Of a stretch of 64,000 nt of DNA, positions 27,961-36,499 are shown piece by piece. A program made the translations under genes and the position numbers. The DNA comes from Hohaiivirga sp031546825 (GTDB taxonomy: Bacteria; Pseudomonadota; Alphaproteobacteria; Rhizobiales; Beijerinckiaceae): NCBI GenBank assembly GCA_031546825.1, contig JAVBJU010000001.1:65116-129115 (forward strand). The letters are read 5' to 3'. Every line of letters begins with the position of its first letter. The stretch's first letter is position 1. Under the pieces are notes generated by a model. That model ran no database searches. It saw only the letters and a list, made by a program, of their open reading frames with translations, and was not told where the DNA came from.

Positions 27961-28716
27961 TCAGCAAACTTCGATAACCAACTGCTCCTGAAACCCCGGT
28001 GCTCTGAAATGGGGCCCCGCCGTATTAGCGACGATGCGGGTTCCGCTCGGGCGTTTGAAATCAACACAATGATGCGTATGTCCGTGAACCCACAGCGCGG
28101 CCCGCCCGCTATCGGTAAGGTGCGACAGGTCTGAAGCACAGTTGCCCGCCCGCCATGTGCCAAGCATACCTTTAGGCAGGCATTCGGGATGCGGAGCGTG
28201 ATGCGTGACCACCACAACGGGTTCGCTCGCGGGTTCGGCGAGTAATGCTTCCAGCTTGGCGCGAGCCTCGCGATGCAGCCGGATGCTGTCGCCGATCGTG
28301 ATCAGATGCGAGCCGCCATCGTGCTCAATGTCGATCTGTTCGCCGGTTTCAGCACGAGGGTTGGGCTCTCCGGCGAGTGCATAATCAGTCCAAAGCGTGC
28401 CACCGATGAACCGGCAGCCGCCAATCACAGCGGCGCTATTGTCGACCATCGTAATGCCGAACCGCAGAGCCATGGCTTTGGCAAGCTCCATGTTCTCATT
28501 CAGCACGCCGTTCCAGTGTTCATGGTTACCCATGACAAACACCACGGGCTTGCCCTCAGCAAGATCGTTCAGTGCCCGGAAGCCGCCCATACAATCTCCC
28601 TCAAAAATGTCACCGGCGGCCACCAGCACATCGAAATCAGGGCGAGCAGGCTGAAACACGTCGGGATATGGCAAAGTTTCCAGATGCAGGTCAGACATGA
28701 TCCATAATTTAGACAT
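27961..28716 (-). CDS. Calcineurin-like metallophosphoesterase
   Basis: 251 residues with all metal-binding motifs: SDLHLE at the N-terminus, AAGDIFEGD, GNHEHWNG, VVTHHAPHPE and HGHTHHCVD. The family includes nucleases, cyclic-nucleotide and protein phosphatases; the substrate is not deducible. The start follows AAAGGGAA at long spacing. It is divergent from the small gene at 28803. Such genes are frequent cargo of islands. Confidence 0.88.
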   Translation of the reverse strand: MSKLWIMSDLHLETLPYPDVFQPARPDFDVLVAAGDIFEGDCMGGFRALNDLAEGKPVVFVMGNHEHWNGVLNENMELAKAMALRFGITMVDNSAAVIGGCRFIGGTLWTDYALAGEPNPRAETGEQIDIEHDGGSHLITIGDSIRLHREARAKLEALLAEPASEPVVVVTHHAPHPECLPKGMLGTWRAGNCASDLSHLTDSGRAALWVHGHTHHCVDFKRPSGTRIVANTAGPHFRAPGFQEQLVIEVC

Positions 28717-28802
28717 GAGGCAGGTTCCCTTTAAATGTGCTCCTACCCTATGGCGTGAGAATCGGTCTTTCCACGACCATGCGTTCCGCGTAGAATTGCG
28801 GC

Positions 28803-29030
28803 ATGGCCAGATCTAAACGGAAAAATCCCGGCTGTGGCTGGACAACAGCAGTGAGCGACAAAACGTTCAAAACGCGCGAACATCGCCGTGAGCGGCATAC
28901 CGTGCGCGCGCTGGATTTGGCCATTGAAGAGCCCCCACCGGAGCGGGCGTTCGGGAATCCTTGGGCCGGCGAGAAGGATGGCAAGCAATGGTTCGATCCG
29001 AACAAACATCCTAAGATGATGCGGAAGTAA
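28803..29030 (+). CDS. Conserved small basic protein of unknown function
   Basis: 75 residues, rich in Lys and Arg: it starts MARSKRKNPGCGWTTAVSDK and ends KDGKQWFDPNKHPKMMRK. The pattern RSxRKxP...TTAxSDKxFK...R resembles a small conserved hypothetical protein I associate with proteobacterial genomes and islands. No function is known to me. No strong ribosome-binding site is visible. It reads on the opposite strand to its neighbours. Confidence 0.6.
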   Translation: MARSKRKNPGCGWTTAVSDKTFKTREHRRERHTVRALDLAIEEPPPERAFGNPWAGEKDGKQWFDPNKHPKMMRK

Positions 29031-29035
29031 AGTCT

Positions 29036-29404
29036 CTAATTGGCGGAAGCGCGGCTATGGTGAATGAATAAGTATATCAGGCCTACTGGCGCAATGAATA
29101 TCGCGAGCATCCAGCAGATTGCCATCGTTAGCAGCTTTGAAATCAACATGAATAACGCATTTACGAAAAACACGTTCTCCCCTAAAATATACCCAACAAT
29201 ACTTTCGTAAACAAAACGAGAGTACGGATATAAAAACGTACTTACTGCACAAAAAGCATACATACCAACAGGAATGGCTTGCGATTTAGAACCAGAATTT
29301 AATATGATTAAGAAAAATATAGGAAATATTGACCCAAAAATGAACTGCCTAACATAATAACTTGCAGACAACCCTCCAAATGTTTTGGCGATTACATTGC
29401 GCAT
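29036..29404 (-). CDS. Conserved small membrane protein of unknown function
   Basis: 122 residues with three to four hydrophobic segments (about 19-37, 45-66, 75-100 and the C-terminus). Segments such as TFGGLSASYYVRQF and YPYSRFVYESIVGYI recall an unnamed membrane protein family scattered in proteobacteria. I take ATG 29404 rather than the open extension to 29467 because the family-like N-terminus MRNVIAKTFGG begins there. AT-rich. Function unknown. Confidence 0.6.
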   Translation of the reverse strand: MRNVIAKTFGGLSASYYVRQFIFGSIFPIFFLIILNSGSKSQAIPVGMYAFCAVSTFLYPYSRFVYESIVGYILGENVFFVNALFMLISKLLTMAICWMLAIFIAPVGLIYLFIHHSRASAN

Positions 29405-29487
29405 AGAATATTCTTTCCGTTCAATTGAATTATGATTTTTGATAAAAATATTCTTAATCCGAAACAAAGGTGATCTTCAAGTCCGAA

Positions 29488-29868
29488 TTAGTTGCTTTCA
29501 CGAAGCGGCGCAGGCGCTAGCATACCAAAACGTCTGCCAAACCGGTCCGAATTTTCATTCGTCGTCTCTATGCCGATTTTGTTGAATCCAAGCCCCTCAG
29601 CTTGTTCGGTAAGGAATTGCAGCAACCGCTGGCCATGCCCGCTGCGAGGCGGTCGAAAGCTCATACATGCAACAACAAGGGTGGCTTCAGGCCAGAACCC
29701 AGGAGCGGCAGGCACGCGCAGATAAATATCGTATTGCTCGGCCTGAGCATCAATCGTGACAGAATATGCACCTTCCTGAGAATGGCAATTTACCACGCCG
29801 AATTCTGCGCTCAAATATGCCTTGAATTGACATAAGAAAGGTTCAGCAGCTTTCCCATCTTGCGACAT
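29488..29868 (-). CDS. Hypothetical protein, possibly acetyltransferase-like
   Basis: 126 residues from an ATG preceded by GGCGGGG. The C-terminal part has GHGQRLLQFLTEQAEGLGF, which looks like the GNAT acyl-CoA loop (x-G-x-G-xx-L), then a segment like the closing strand of that fold (IGIETTNENS). The protein is shorter than usual GNAT enzymes, so the assignment is weak. It starts 17 bp after the membrane-protein gene at 29886-30368, probably one operon. Confidence 0.55.
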   Translation of the reverse strand: MSQDGKAAEPFLCQFKAYLSAEFGVVNCHSQEGAYSVTIDAQAEQYDIYLRVPAAPGFWPEATLVVACMSFRPPRSGHGQRLLQFLTEQAEGLGFNKIGIETTNENSDRFGRRFGMLAPAPLRESN

Positions 29869-29885
29869 AGGCCCCGCCTTATTTT

Positions 29886-30368
29886 CTATCGCCCCGGAGC
29901 TTTGAGTTCTTTGGCCTTGTCCTGGCACAATTTCAGAGCCTTGGAACTGCCGTCCCACCCTACATATGCGACAACGCCGCATACGGCTGCGCAGATCAGC
30001 CAGCATAATGCCCAGCCGGCGCTACCCCGCATAAGCTTGTCGAGAAACAGGCCGTAAAGCATGAACAGAAAAAACCCGATGGCCGGCAATATATAAATTT
30101 TCCCGGAGAGCGACGGCTCTCTTCCATAGGTTCCGTTGGTCACGTTCACGAATGCTTGCGCCCAAAATCCTTCTGGCATCTGAAAACCTGCCACAACAAC
30201 GGTATCGCCGAGCGAGAAATGGGCTCTGGAATTTGAGGTGAAAGAAACCGGCTTCCCATCGAGCAGAAACCCAGCTTGCTTTTTCGTAGCGACCTCTCCT
30301 CCTTGCCCAACCTGAGTGGGAACTGTGTAGGCGACAACTTCACTGACAACGCCTGCGAGAATTTCCAT
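29886..30368 (-). CDS. Hypothetical membrane protein with N-terminal soluble domain
   Basis: 160 residues. The first 85 form a small beta-rich domain (GKPVSFTSNSRAHFSLGDTV), then two hydrophobic segments (about 91-110 and 119-140) and a short charged tail. It resembles the layout of small membrane proteins with an OB-like or NfeD-like domain, but I do not recognise the family. It is followed by the GNAT-like gene. Confidence 0.6.
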   Translation of the reverse strand: MEILAGVVSEVVAYTVPTQVGQGGEVATKKQAGFLLDGKPVSFTSNSRAHFSLGDTVVVAGFQMPEGFWAQAFVNVTNGTYGREPSLSGKIYILPAIGFFLFMLYGLFLDKLMRGSAGWALCWLICAAVCGVVAYVGWDGSSKALKLCQDKAKELKAPGR

Positions 30369-30404
30369 TTACTACCCCTGCTCTCAATCCGACACCAAAA
30401 GAAT

Positions 30405-30812
30405 TTAACGTTGAGCTGGGCATCGCTTGTAGGGCCTGCCATCGAGCCTGATGTGGCTTCGATCAAGGTAGCCGATCTTGAAACTCCGCTTTTGCGGCGG
30501 TTCGGTCGAGTCTTTGCAGACGGCGCTTAAAGCGAGGGAATCGCCAGCCGGTTTCATCAACTTGATCTCGCAAATCTCCTCGTTAAGCACGAGCGCTGGG
30601 AACGGCTTCTTTTTGCTAAAATTGTCTTTGTAGTTCGGATCGATCCTGATCAATCCATCGTCCAATTCGCAATTATTGTTTTCTCCCCAGGTGCCGGAAA
30701 TGGCACTGAGGGCTAGCTCGGGCTCTTTGTCTTCCGTCCCAATGGCAAAAGTCGTGGCGGACCACAGCACTCCTGTACCCAGGACAACCAATCCAGCAAT
30801 CATCGTGCGCAT
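30405..30812 (-). CDS. Hypothetical secreted protein
   Basis: 135 residues with a Sec signal peptide (MIAGLVVLGTGVLWSATTFA) and a mature part with four cysteines (CELDD, EICEIK, AVCKD, KRCPAQR) that could form two disulfides in the periplasm. GGAGGGGC sits at good spacing before the ATG. The fold ISGTWGENNNCELDDGLIRI suggests a small beta-barrel such as those sensing ligands. No named family recognised. Confidence 0.65.
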   Translation of the reverse strand: MRTMIAGLVVLGTGVLWSATTFAIGTEDKEPELALSAISGTWGENNNCELDDGLIRIDPNYKDNFSKKKPFPALVLNEEICEIKLMKPAGDSLALSAVCKDSTEPPQKRSFKIGYLDRSHIRLDGRPYKRCPAQR

Positions 30813-30955
30813 GAAGCCCCTCCACTTTTAGCTGCCTTCAAACGACAAGCTGACGTGTGGCGAAGTATGCCATATTCCGACGAAAATAAATCTGAATTTT
30901 CGATTATCCCAAAAATAGATCATTGGGCTGTTCGCACCAATTTTGTGGCGGACCA

Positions 30956-31198
30956 ATGCCCCGAGACCTTTCCTCTCCAAGATACCAGCTATTGCGCGAG
31001 TTGATTAAAGCCGAGCGCAAACGGAAGGGCATGTCGCAAGCAGAAGTGGCGCAAAGGCTCGGACGACCGCAATCCTATGTGGCGGATTTTGAGAGACGCG
31101 AGCGACGGATCGATGTGATCGAGTTCCTATCGTTGGCCAACGCTATCGGATTTGATCCACTAGAAATTCTGACAAGAATCTCAGCCGTAGATGCATGA
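30956..31198 (+). CDS. Xre-family helix-turn-helix regulator
   Basis: 80 residues, one Cro/C1-type domain: LLRELIKAERKRKGMSQAEV, then AQRLGRPQSYVADFERRERR and FLSLANAIGFDP. Start at ATG 30956 after GGCGGACCA. It sits divergently between the unknown secreted gene and the end of the nuclease-helicase operon and could regulate either; no target site is evident. Confidence 0.82.
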   Translation: MPRDLSSPRYQLLRELIKAERKRKGMSQAEVAQRLGRPQSYVADFERRERRIDVIEFLSLANAIGFDPLEILTRISAVDA

Positions 31199-31299
31199 GT
31201 GCGCGCCTAGGCACTCGAGGTTTTTGGCGGCGCGTAATGAGTTTTGACCGCGGGGAATTGAGCGACCGGAGAAGCAAAAGCACAGTTTCAGAGCCGCAC

Positions 31300-33006
31300 C
31301 TATGGAAGAAGTGGGCACGGGTTCGCTTGGGGGGTCATGACAGTCACCGCCTTCCGCGCTCTCGTAACAGCCACATGGAGGTTAAATCTTGCTGATCGTT
31401 CAGCATCCGCTCCTCGCGGTTGCAAGAATCGTTGGTACGCCCCCTCAAACACGATTACTTCATCGAACTCTTTTCCCTTCGCTTTATGAATCGTCATGAC
31501 GGTCACCCCGTGATGGCCTCGCGTCGTCGCCGCGAACTGATCCTCGACAACGGCCGCCCTCAACAGGCCACGCGCATCCCGATAGGTGCCGTAGCTGCGC
31601 CACGCCTCGGCGAAGCGGCTCTCAATTTGCGCTCCCCGGCGCAGTAGCCGCAGGTATCGAGCTTCTTTGGCTATGGCCTGCAATTCGGCGCGAGGGCTAG
31701 ATTTAAATATCTCCCGGATTGCACGCCAATCGCTCATGGGATCGCCACTGAGAGGATGCCTAGCGACATTCTCTAAAAGAGTCCGCACGTCTGGACCGAT
31801 GCCGCGATTCCCAAAGCCTACATCTCCTTGCGCCCGCAGTGTCGCGGCAATGGTCCTCAGGCGAGTTGCTTTCTTGATCCCACCGGCGGAGGCCGATTCA
31901 TTACGTCCCAACTCGAAAGCTGCGAGACCATCGAGCAGCAAGGCACCAAGGTGGTCCGGATGATCTCTGGGCTCCAGCAACAATGCGATCATCGCTGCCG
32001 CGAGCATTGGACCTTCCGCAGAAACCAGAACTTCCACGGGATAACGTGGCAGACCATGGTCTGCTCGTCCCATATAGTCGAAGACACCTACAGCCAGCGC
32101 GTTTGCCGGAACAAGTACGGCAAGTGACCAATCATTCGCCCGGCGTAGCCGGCCAACAACGCGCAAAATCTCTTGCTTCAAAGGTCTGAGGCTCTGTCCA
32201 CGGTAGGGGCAGATCGAAACACCACTGTACGCCCCCGCATGGAATACGCCTTCAATCATGTCGTCGGCGAAGTCAGTGATTTGAGTCCCCGGGCTGCGAC
32301 GGTTTTCGGCCCCAAAATTGAACTCAGTGGGCCCGAACGCTTCAATAAACTCGTCAAAGCGCCGCGGATCGGCACCCTTAAAGTCATATATTCGCTGCTT
32401 AGGGTCACCTAAAGCGATTAGCCGGCTGTATTGACCAAGCTGGGCAACCATCTGCCACTCGGCTGCATTCGTATCCTGGAATTCGTCGACAATAATTAGC
32501 GGATACGCCCGCGCATAGGCTTGGGCCAAAAGCGGGACACGTACGAACAGCTCGGTCAAAAGTTTGGCGAATAGATCAAAAGCTATCAGTCCCTCTTGAT
32601 CGAAGAGCTCCCTCTGCCGCGCCGCACGCGCCTCTCCGTCAAGTCCCGCAAGACGGGCGCGCGCTTGAGCGGGTAGCAGGAGGGAAACCTCAGATCGCGC
32701 GCAAAGAAGGTAGGCGTGGCTCTTGAGAATGGTCCATGCAAAGCCGTGATAGGTGTTGATCTCAATACGTGCCAATTGGTCGCGTGGAATGGAATTGGTT
32801 GCTTGTTCCGTAACGCGGGCAATTGTGGCGCGCGCAAAGCTCAGGAATAGAGCTTTCCCGGTTTCGCCGAGCCGAGCCGCTACCAAATCCGCGCACGCTT
32901 TCGCGAGAGCAATGGTCGTCTTACCTGACCCCGCGCCCCCGCGAACGAGGATACAGCCCTCGGTTTCCAATAGCTTTAGCCGCTGTTCGCAAAGCTCCAA
33001 TACCAT
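31300..33006 (-). CDS. UvrD/Rep-family helicase, Gabija GajB-like
   Basis: 568 residues of superfamily 1 helicase. Motifs: Walker A GGAGSGKTTIAL (23-34), DEFQDTN (174-180), GDPKQRIYDFKGA (200-212), VMTIHKAKGKEFDEVIVFEG late, and HVAVTRARKAVTV near the end. An open extension exists upstream through the neighbour's polyproline codons, but ATG 33006 lies 5 bp after the stop of the nuclease gene and begins a normal N-terminus. A lone UvrD-like helicase directly after an OLD-type ATPase-nuclease is the layout of Gabija anti-phage systems. Confidence 0.82.
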   Translation of the reverse strand: MVLELCEQRLKLLETEGCILVRGGAGSGKTTIALAKACADLVAARLGETGKALFLSFARATIARVTEQATNSIPRDQLARIEINTYHGFAWTILKSHAYLLCARSEVSLLLPAQARARLAGLDGEARAARQRELFDQEGLIAFDLFAKLLTELFVRVPLLAQAYARAYPLIIVDEFQDTNAAEWQMVAQLGQYSRLIALGDPKQRIYDFKGADPRRFDEFIEAFGPTEFNFGAENRRSPGTQITDFADDMIEGVFHAGAYSGVSICPYRGQSLRPLKQEILRVVGRLRRANDWSLAVLVPANALAVGVFDYMGRADHGLPRYPVEVLVSAEGPMLAAAMIALLLEPRDHPDHLGALLLDGLAAFELGRNESASAGGIKKATRLRTIAATLRAQGDVGFGNRGIGPDVRTLLENVARHPLSGDPMSDWRAIREIFKSSPRAELQAIAKEARYLRLLRRGAQIESRFAEAWRSYGTYRDARGLLRAAVVEDQFAATTRGHHGVTVMTIHKAKGKEFDEVIVFEGAYQRFLQPRGADAERSARFNLHVAVTRARKAVTVMTPQANPCPLLP

Positions 33007-33011
33007 CGCAG

Positions 33012-34808
33012 TTACCCGAAAAATCCGGGTGGCGGAGGTGGAGGCGGAGGCGGAGGCGGTGTGACCATTTTCTTCAGCGCCGTCAGAATTTCCATCATCG
33101 TCCGAGGAAAATGTCCTACCTCGCACTGATCGAAAAAGACGGTGAGAAAATCATCCCCTTTCTTATGAGTGAAAAGAGATAGGAACGGCGCGCGATAAGC
33201 TATTTCCGGCGACCCGTTGGGTGGAATGAGATGGGCAAGTGCGTGCGGCCACTCGCCGGCATCGACGAACCACTGGACAAACCATGCCTGCATCGCAGTG
33301 GGAACCTCCGCCTGAAGCATGTGCTCGAAGCCCGCATAAGGCTGCTCGAACGCCTCATCCGACGCGGCCAGGATAGCCGCACGTGCCTCCGGTTGCTGAT
33401 GATCGAATATCGTTGCAACAGTCTTGCCGAGACCCCGAAAGAAGCTGGCGAACGGCGCCACTGCCGTCTGACCACCAGCGTCAAAAGGCACCCACCCAAG
33501 CGCATCGAGCCGCTTGTATTGCATCGGCGCAAGTTCAGCCGCTCGACGAGCAACGGCGCTGTAGGCGACCAGTTCTGTCTTACCCTCCACAACGATAATG
33601 CGGCGCGCCAACAACGCCTCGCAAAAACGTGTCCGGAAACCGTCTCTGAAAATCTTGAGTTTGAGATTTTCGGGTAGAACTACGCTGGTCGAGGTCAACT
33701 GCCCTGCGTTATCGCGTGTCAACACCATCATCTGTTCGGGTTTAAACTGCTCGATGACGTAAGGCGAATGAGACGTAAACAAAGCCTGGGCGGCAAGTTC
33801 GCGCACCTTGTCCACCACTCGCTTTTGAACGTGTGGCGGCAGAGAAAGCTCAGGTTCTTCCATCGCGAAGATGACCCGTCCTTTCCGACGCTGGGCAATT
33901 AAGCCCAGCATGGCGAGAACTAACGCGTTGATAGTGCCTGATCCCTGGTGCTGAAATGGAGCCGCATAGCCTTGGACGCCCGTCGCCAAAAACGACTTCA
34001 GAACGCGGCGGAGATCTTCTCGTGTCAGCTCCGACACCCGCAGGTGGGGCGCGTCGGCCCATTCGCCCGGAACTATCTCTCGCATCGCGTCGCGTATCGC
34101 TGTCAATATCCGTCCAAACTCAGCATCTTCCTCGCCTACTACGTCGAGGCCACGCAGTCGACCAAGCAACCCCTCCCACATGCGGGTTCTGACCTCGTAG
34201 GTCTTTAGAATTACATCAAGAAGCGATCCGCGTTCCATCGAAAGCGCCCTATTCCCTGTCCGAAGCGCCCGAAGGTGGAGAAATCCGAACTCGCGTTTAT
34301 CACTAGATCGGCATTCGCTAATGGGTGTCCCGTCATCCTGACGAGGAACAGCAAACCATGTCTTTGCCGTGAACTGGTCATTTTCGGCGTCGTAAGCGCC
34401 TTCAAACCGAATGCGTATGGCCGGTTCGGTGCCAACGCTCCCCACACCACCGGCAGCACCCGGCCCCAGCAACGATCGGTCTGCTACCCGCCAGAATTCA
34501 AGATTGTTTCGGAACTTGGTGCAGTGCTGCTCGTCCAGACCAGCGATGACAACCTCGACAACAATAGCCTTCGGAGGCTGACTTTCTAGGGTGCGATAGT
34601 CGCCCCCATAAAAGTCATGCTCGTCAATGGCTTGTGTTCGGGCCAATCGATCCGCTCCGATCGCAAGTTCGATCGCCTCGAATACGGTAGATTTCCCAGT
34701 GTTGTTGTCGCCAAGGAGAACGGTCGTCCCCTCAAAATAGATATCGGCGAGTTTGATACCGCGGAAATTTTCTATATGCACACGAGCAATTCTCACCATC
34801 ACCCCCAT
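33012..34808 (-). CDS. OLD-family ATPase-TOPRIM nuclease, Gabija GajA-like
   Basis: 598 residues. N-terminal ABC-type ATPase: IENFRGI, Walker A GDNNTGKST (33-41), signature-like QHQGSGTINAL (287-295), Walker B RVIFAMEEPE (311-320), and FTSHSPYVIEQ. C-terminal TOPRIM: IIVVEGKTE (Glu408), PFDAGG (Asp443), TIFDHQQ (Asp469). Where OLD nucleases usually have DxD the protein has DHQ, an odd substitution. The C-terminus is eleven prolines and GFFG. The start may be ATG 34799. With the helicase it forms a two-gene operon; length fits GajA (about 580). Nicking or cutting phage DNA is the known role of the family; activity here is unproven. Confidence 0.82.
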   Translation of the reverse strand: MGVMVRIARVHIENFRGIKLADIYFEGTTVLLGDNNTGKSTVFEAIELAIGADRLARTQAIDEHDFYGGDYRTLESQPPKAIVVEVVIAGLDEQHCTKFRNNLEFWRVADRSLLGPGAAGGVGSVGTEPAIRIRFEGAYDAENDQFTAKTWFAVPRQDDGTPISECRSSDKREFGFLHLRALRTGNRALSMERGSLLDVILKTYEVRTRMWEGLLGRLRGLDVVGEEDAEFGRILTAIRDAMREIVPGEWADAPHLRVSELTREDLRRVLKSFLATGVQGYAAPFQHQGSGTINALVLAMLGLIAQRRKGRVIFAMEEPELSLPPHVQKRVVDKVRELAAQALFTSHSPYVIEQFKPEQMMVLTRDNAGQLTSTSVVLPENLKLKIFRDGFRTRFCEALLARRIIVVEGKTELVAYSAVARRAAELAPMQYKRLDALGWVPFDAGGQTAVAPFASFFRGLGKTVATIFDHQQPEARAAILAASDEAFEQPYAGFEHMLQAEVPTAMQAWFVQWFVDAGEWPHALAHLIPPNGSPEIAYRAPFLSLFTHKKGDDFLTVFFDQCEVGHFPRTMMEILTALKKMVTPPPPPPPPPPPGFFG

Positions 34809-34914
34809 CGACTTCTTAGGCGATCACCAGACGACCTATATGCTCCATTCCGTGGATACGCCCGTTTCTCATATTACGTCGATTAGTAATAGCCTATTTC
34901 ACCTCTGTTCCATA

Positions 34915-36303
34915 TCATTTCAAAATAACCGTCACTAGCGTCTCGACCTTCCTCATATCCCCCGACAGAGCCCTATACTGATCCAGCAAAAAAGATATCT
35001 CCTGAAAAACCGCCTCCGGATCGAGCCCGCGCTCCAGTTTGTCATGCACCAGCGCCGCTGAATAATGACTGTAGCGATCCACCATATCCGTCGTTGAATG
35101 TCCGGTAATCGACATCACCTCGGCTGTTGTCAGCCCACGCTCGAACAACCGGCTGGTAGCTTCATGGCGGAGATCGTGGAAGTGCAGGTCTTCAATGCCG
35201 GTTCTTTTTAAAAGCTTCTTCCACCAATTCTCGAAGGTCGTGAGCGGGATATCAAAAAATGGGATGTCAGCATCAGGGCGTAGCTTCACCACTTTCCCTG
35301 CCCCCTGCTCCGGGTTCAGCGCTTCATCGATAATCGCCTGGATTTCGCGAGTGATCGGAATGACACCGGTACGCTTGTTGCGAACGGCCGTGTCGCGGGG
35401 GAAAACCAGCACGCGCTTTCCATTGCCGATATCGCGGATATGGCTCGTCCGAACCATGAATATCCGCTCGCGCCGCAGAGCAGTTTCAATGGCAAAGCGG
35501 ATGATGAGCGGAAACAGGCGATTTATCTGGGCTGCTTCCGTCAGGAGGGTAGCAAGCTCGTTCGAAGATACCCGACGCTCACGCCCTGGTGAAGCTTTGG
35601 GCATCGGCACACCGCGCAAGTCCGGCACACCATCAATGGTCTGGCCGATATGCTTCAGTGCGCGGGTGATCAATTGCAGATGGTTGGCGATGGTCGTGCG
35701 GGCGGGTTCTTTCACGCCTTCGCGCTCTTCAATCTTTTTGACCTGAGCCTCTATCTTGCGCCTTTCTCCGGCCTCTGAAGCATTATTCGCCTCTATCCGC
35801 AGGTGCTCGAGCGACCTTAGGTCTTCAATCCGCTTTGCATTCTTGGGGTCCAAGCTCAGCCTGGCTATCGCAGCATCAAGGCTCTTCCGCCAGCCACGGC
35901 GGATCAGCTCATCGCGATACGCGGCGATATCGGTTTTCCGCAACGCCGCCACAGGGCGCTGAGCGATGGGATCAGCCAGAATATGTTTGATTCGGTTGCG
36001 GTCTTTATCGGCGTTCGCTGGCTTTCCCTTGAGGCCTTCGCGCTCATACCGCTTTAACGCCTCGCTCAGCGTGGTGTTCTCCGCCTCACGGGCGCTGACA
36101 TAGACGCCGCCGAGCATCTGGCGGCGGGTTTCCTCGGCCCAAGCCTTGGCGTCGCCCAGTTGCCGCCTGCGCTCAGCTGCTGTGTCCGAAAACAAGGGAA
36201 ATGTCTTGTTGATTGGATCGAAGCCGATCACGCGAACACGAACGCGCAGAGAGCCGGATGGCAGTCGGTCCATTCCTTCAGGCAAATTCTCTTTGCGGGC
36301 CAT
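34915..36303 (-). CDS. Tyrosine recombinase/integrase of the tRNA-Arg island
   Basis: 462 residues. An N-terminal arm-binding region (RLPSGSLRVRVRVIGFDP) precedes a SAM-like core-binding domain and a C-terminal catalytic domain with the first Arg (ETALRRERIFMVR), HDLRHEATSRLFERGL, GHSTTDMVDRYSHYS (His and nucleophile Tyr). ATG 36303 follows AAGGGAG. The gene is 120 bp from the tRNA-Arg 3' end, the usual integrase position, and should integrate and excise the 13.6-kb element. Confidence 0.92.
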   Translation of the reverse strand: MARKENLPEGMDRLPSGSLRVRVRVIGFDPINKTFPLFSDTAAERRRQLGDAKAWAEETRRQMLGGVYVSAREAENTTLSEALKRYEREGLKGKPANADKDRNRIKHILADPIAQRPVAALRKTDIAAYRDELIRRGWRKSLDAAIARLSLDPKNAKRIEDLRSLEHLRIEANNASEAGERRKIEAQVKKIEEREGVKEPARTTIANHLQLITRALKHIGQTIDGVPDLRGVPMPKASPGRERRVSSNELATLLTEAAQINRLFPLIIRFAIETALRRERIFMVRTSHIRDIGNGKRVLVFPRDTAVRNKRTGVIPITREIQAIIDEALNPEQGAGKVVKLRPDADIPFFDIPLTTFENWWKKLLKRTGIEDLHFHDLRHEATSRLFERGLTTAEVMSITGHSTTDMVDRYSHYSAALVHDKLERGLDPEAVFQEISFLLDQYRALSGDMRKVETLVTVILK

Positions 36304-36422
36304 CGTTGATACTCCCTTAGGTTCGCAGTTAAGAGAGTACCATTTGGTCATGAATTGGTCACGAAAATCTTTTCGCGCCCGAGTGTCTTATAAAAAATGT
36401 GTTTATATTTCAATATCTTAAT

Positions 36423-36471
36423 TGGCGATCCCGGGAAGACTCGAACTTCCGACCTTCGGTTTAGGAAACCG
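36423..36471. repeat. attR: 49-bp direct repeat inside tRNA-Arg
   Basis: Same 49 bp as 22835-22883. Covers the 3' part of the tRNA from the anticodon stem to CCA, so integration kept the tRNA intact. Confidence 0.93.
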
Positions 36472-36499
36472 CTGCTCTGTCCTGCTGAGCTACGGGACC
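36423..36499 (-). tRNA. tRNA-Arg (anticodon CCT)
   Basis: 77 bases including an encoded CCA. Acceptor GGTCCCG pairs with CGGGATC; the D-stem is GCTC/GAGC; the anticodon loop is TTCCTAA, giving CCT; the T-arm reads GGAAGTTCGAGTCTTCC. It is the intact copy at the right end of the island. The first pair of the anticodon stem is a mismatch. Confidence 0.95.

Larger units (their letters stand above)
22835..36471. mobile_element. Integrative mobilizable element in tRNA-Arg(CCT), about 13.6 kb
   Basis: Bounded by the 49-bp direct repeat, with a tyrosine integrase 120 bp from the intact tRNA, a winged-helix/replication-like gene, and a relaxase but no type IV secretion genes. It should therefore be mobilizable by another element rather than self-transmissible. 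Cargo: a PIN toxin-antitoxin pair, a metallophosphoesterase, several obscure small proteins, an HTH regulator, and a Gabija-like nuclease-helicase pair next to the integrase. Confidence 0.9.

Noticed and set aside
33015..33060. GGN/CCN repeat tract read as a microsatellite
   Set aside because: It encodes the in-frame proline tail of the GajA-like protein, so it is reported there and not as a separate repeat array.
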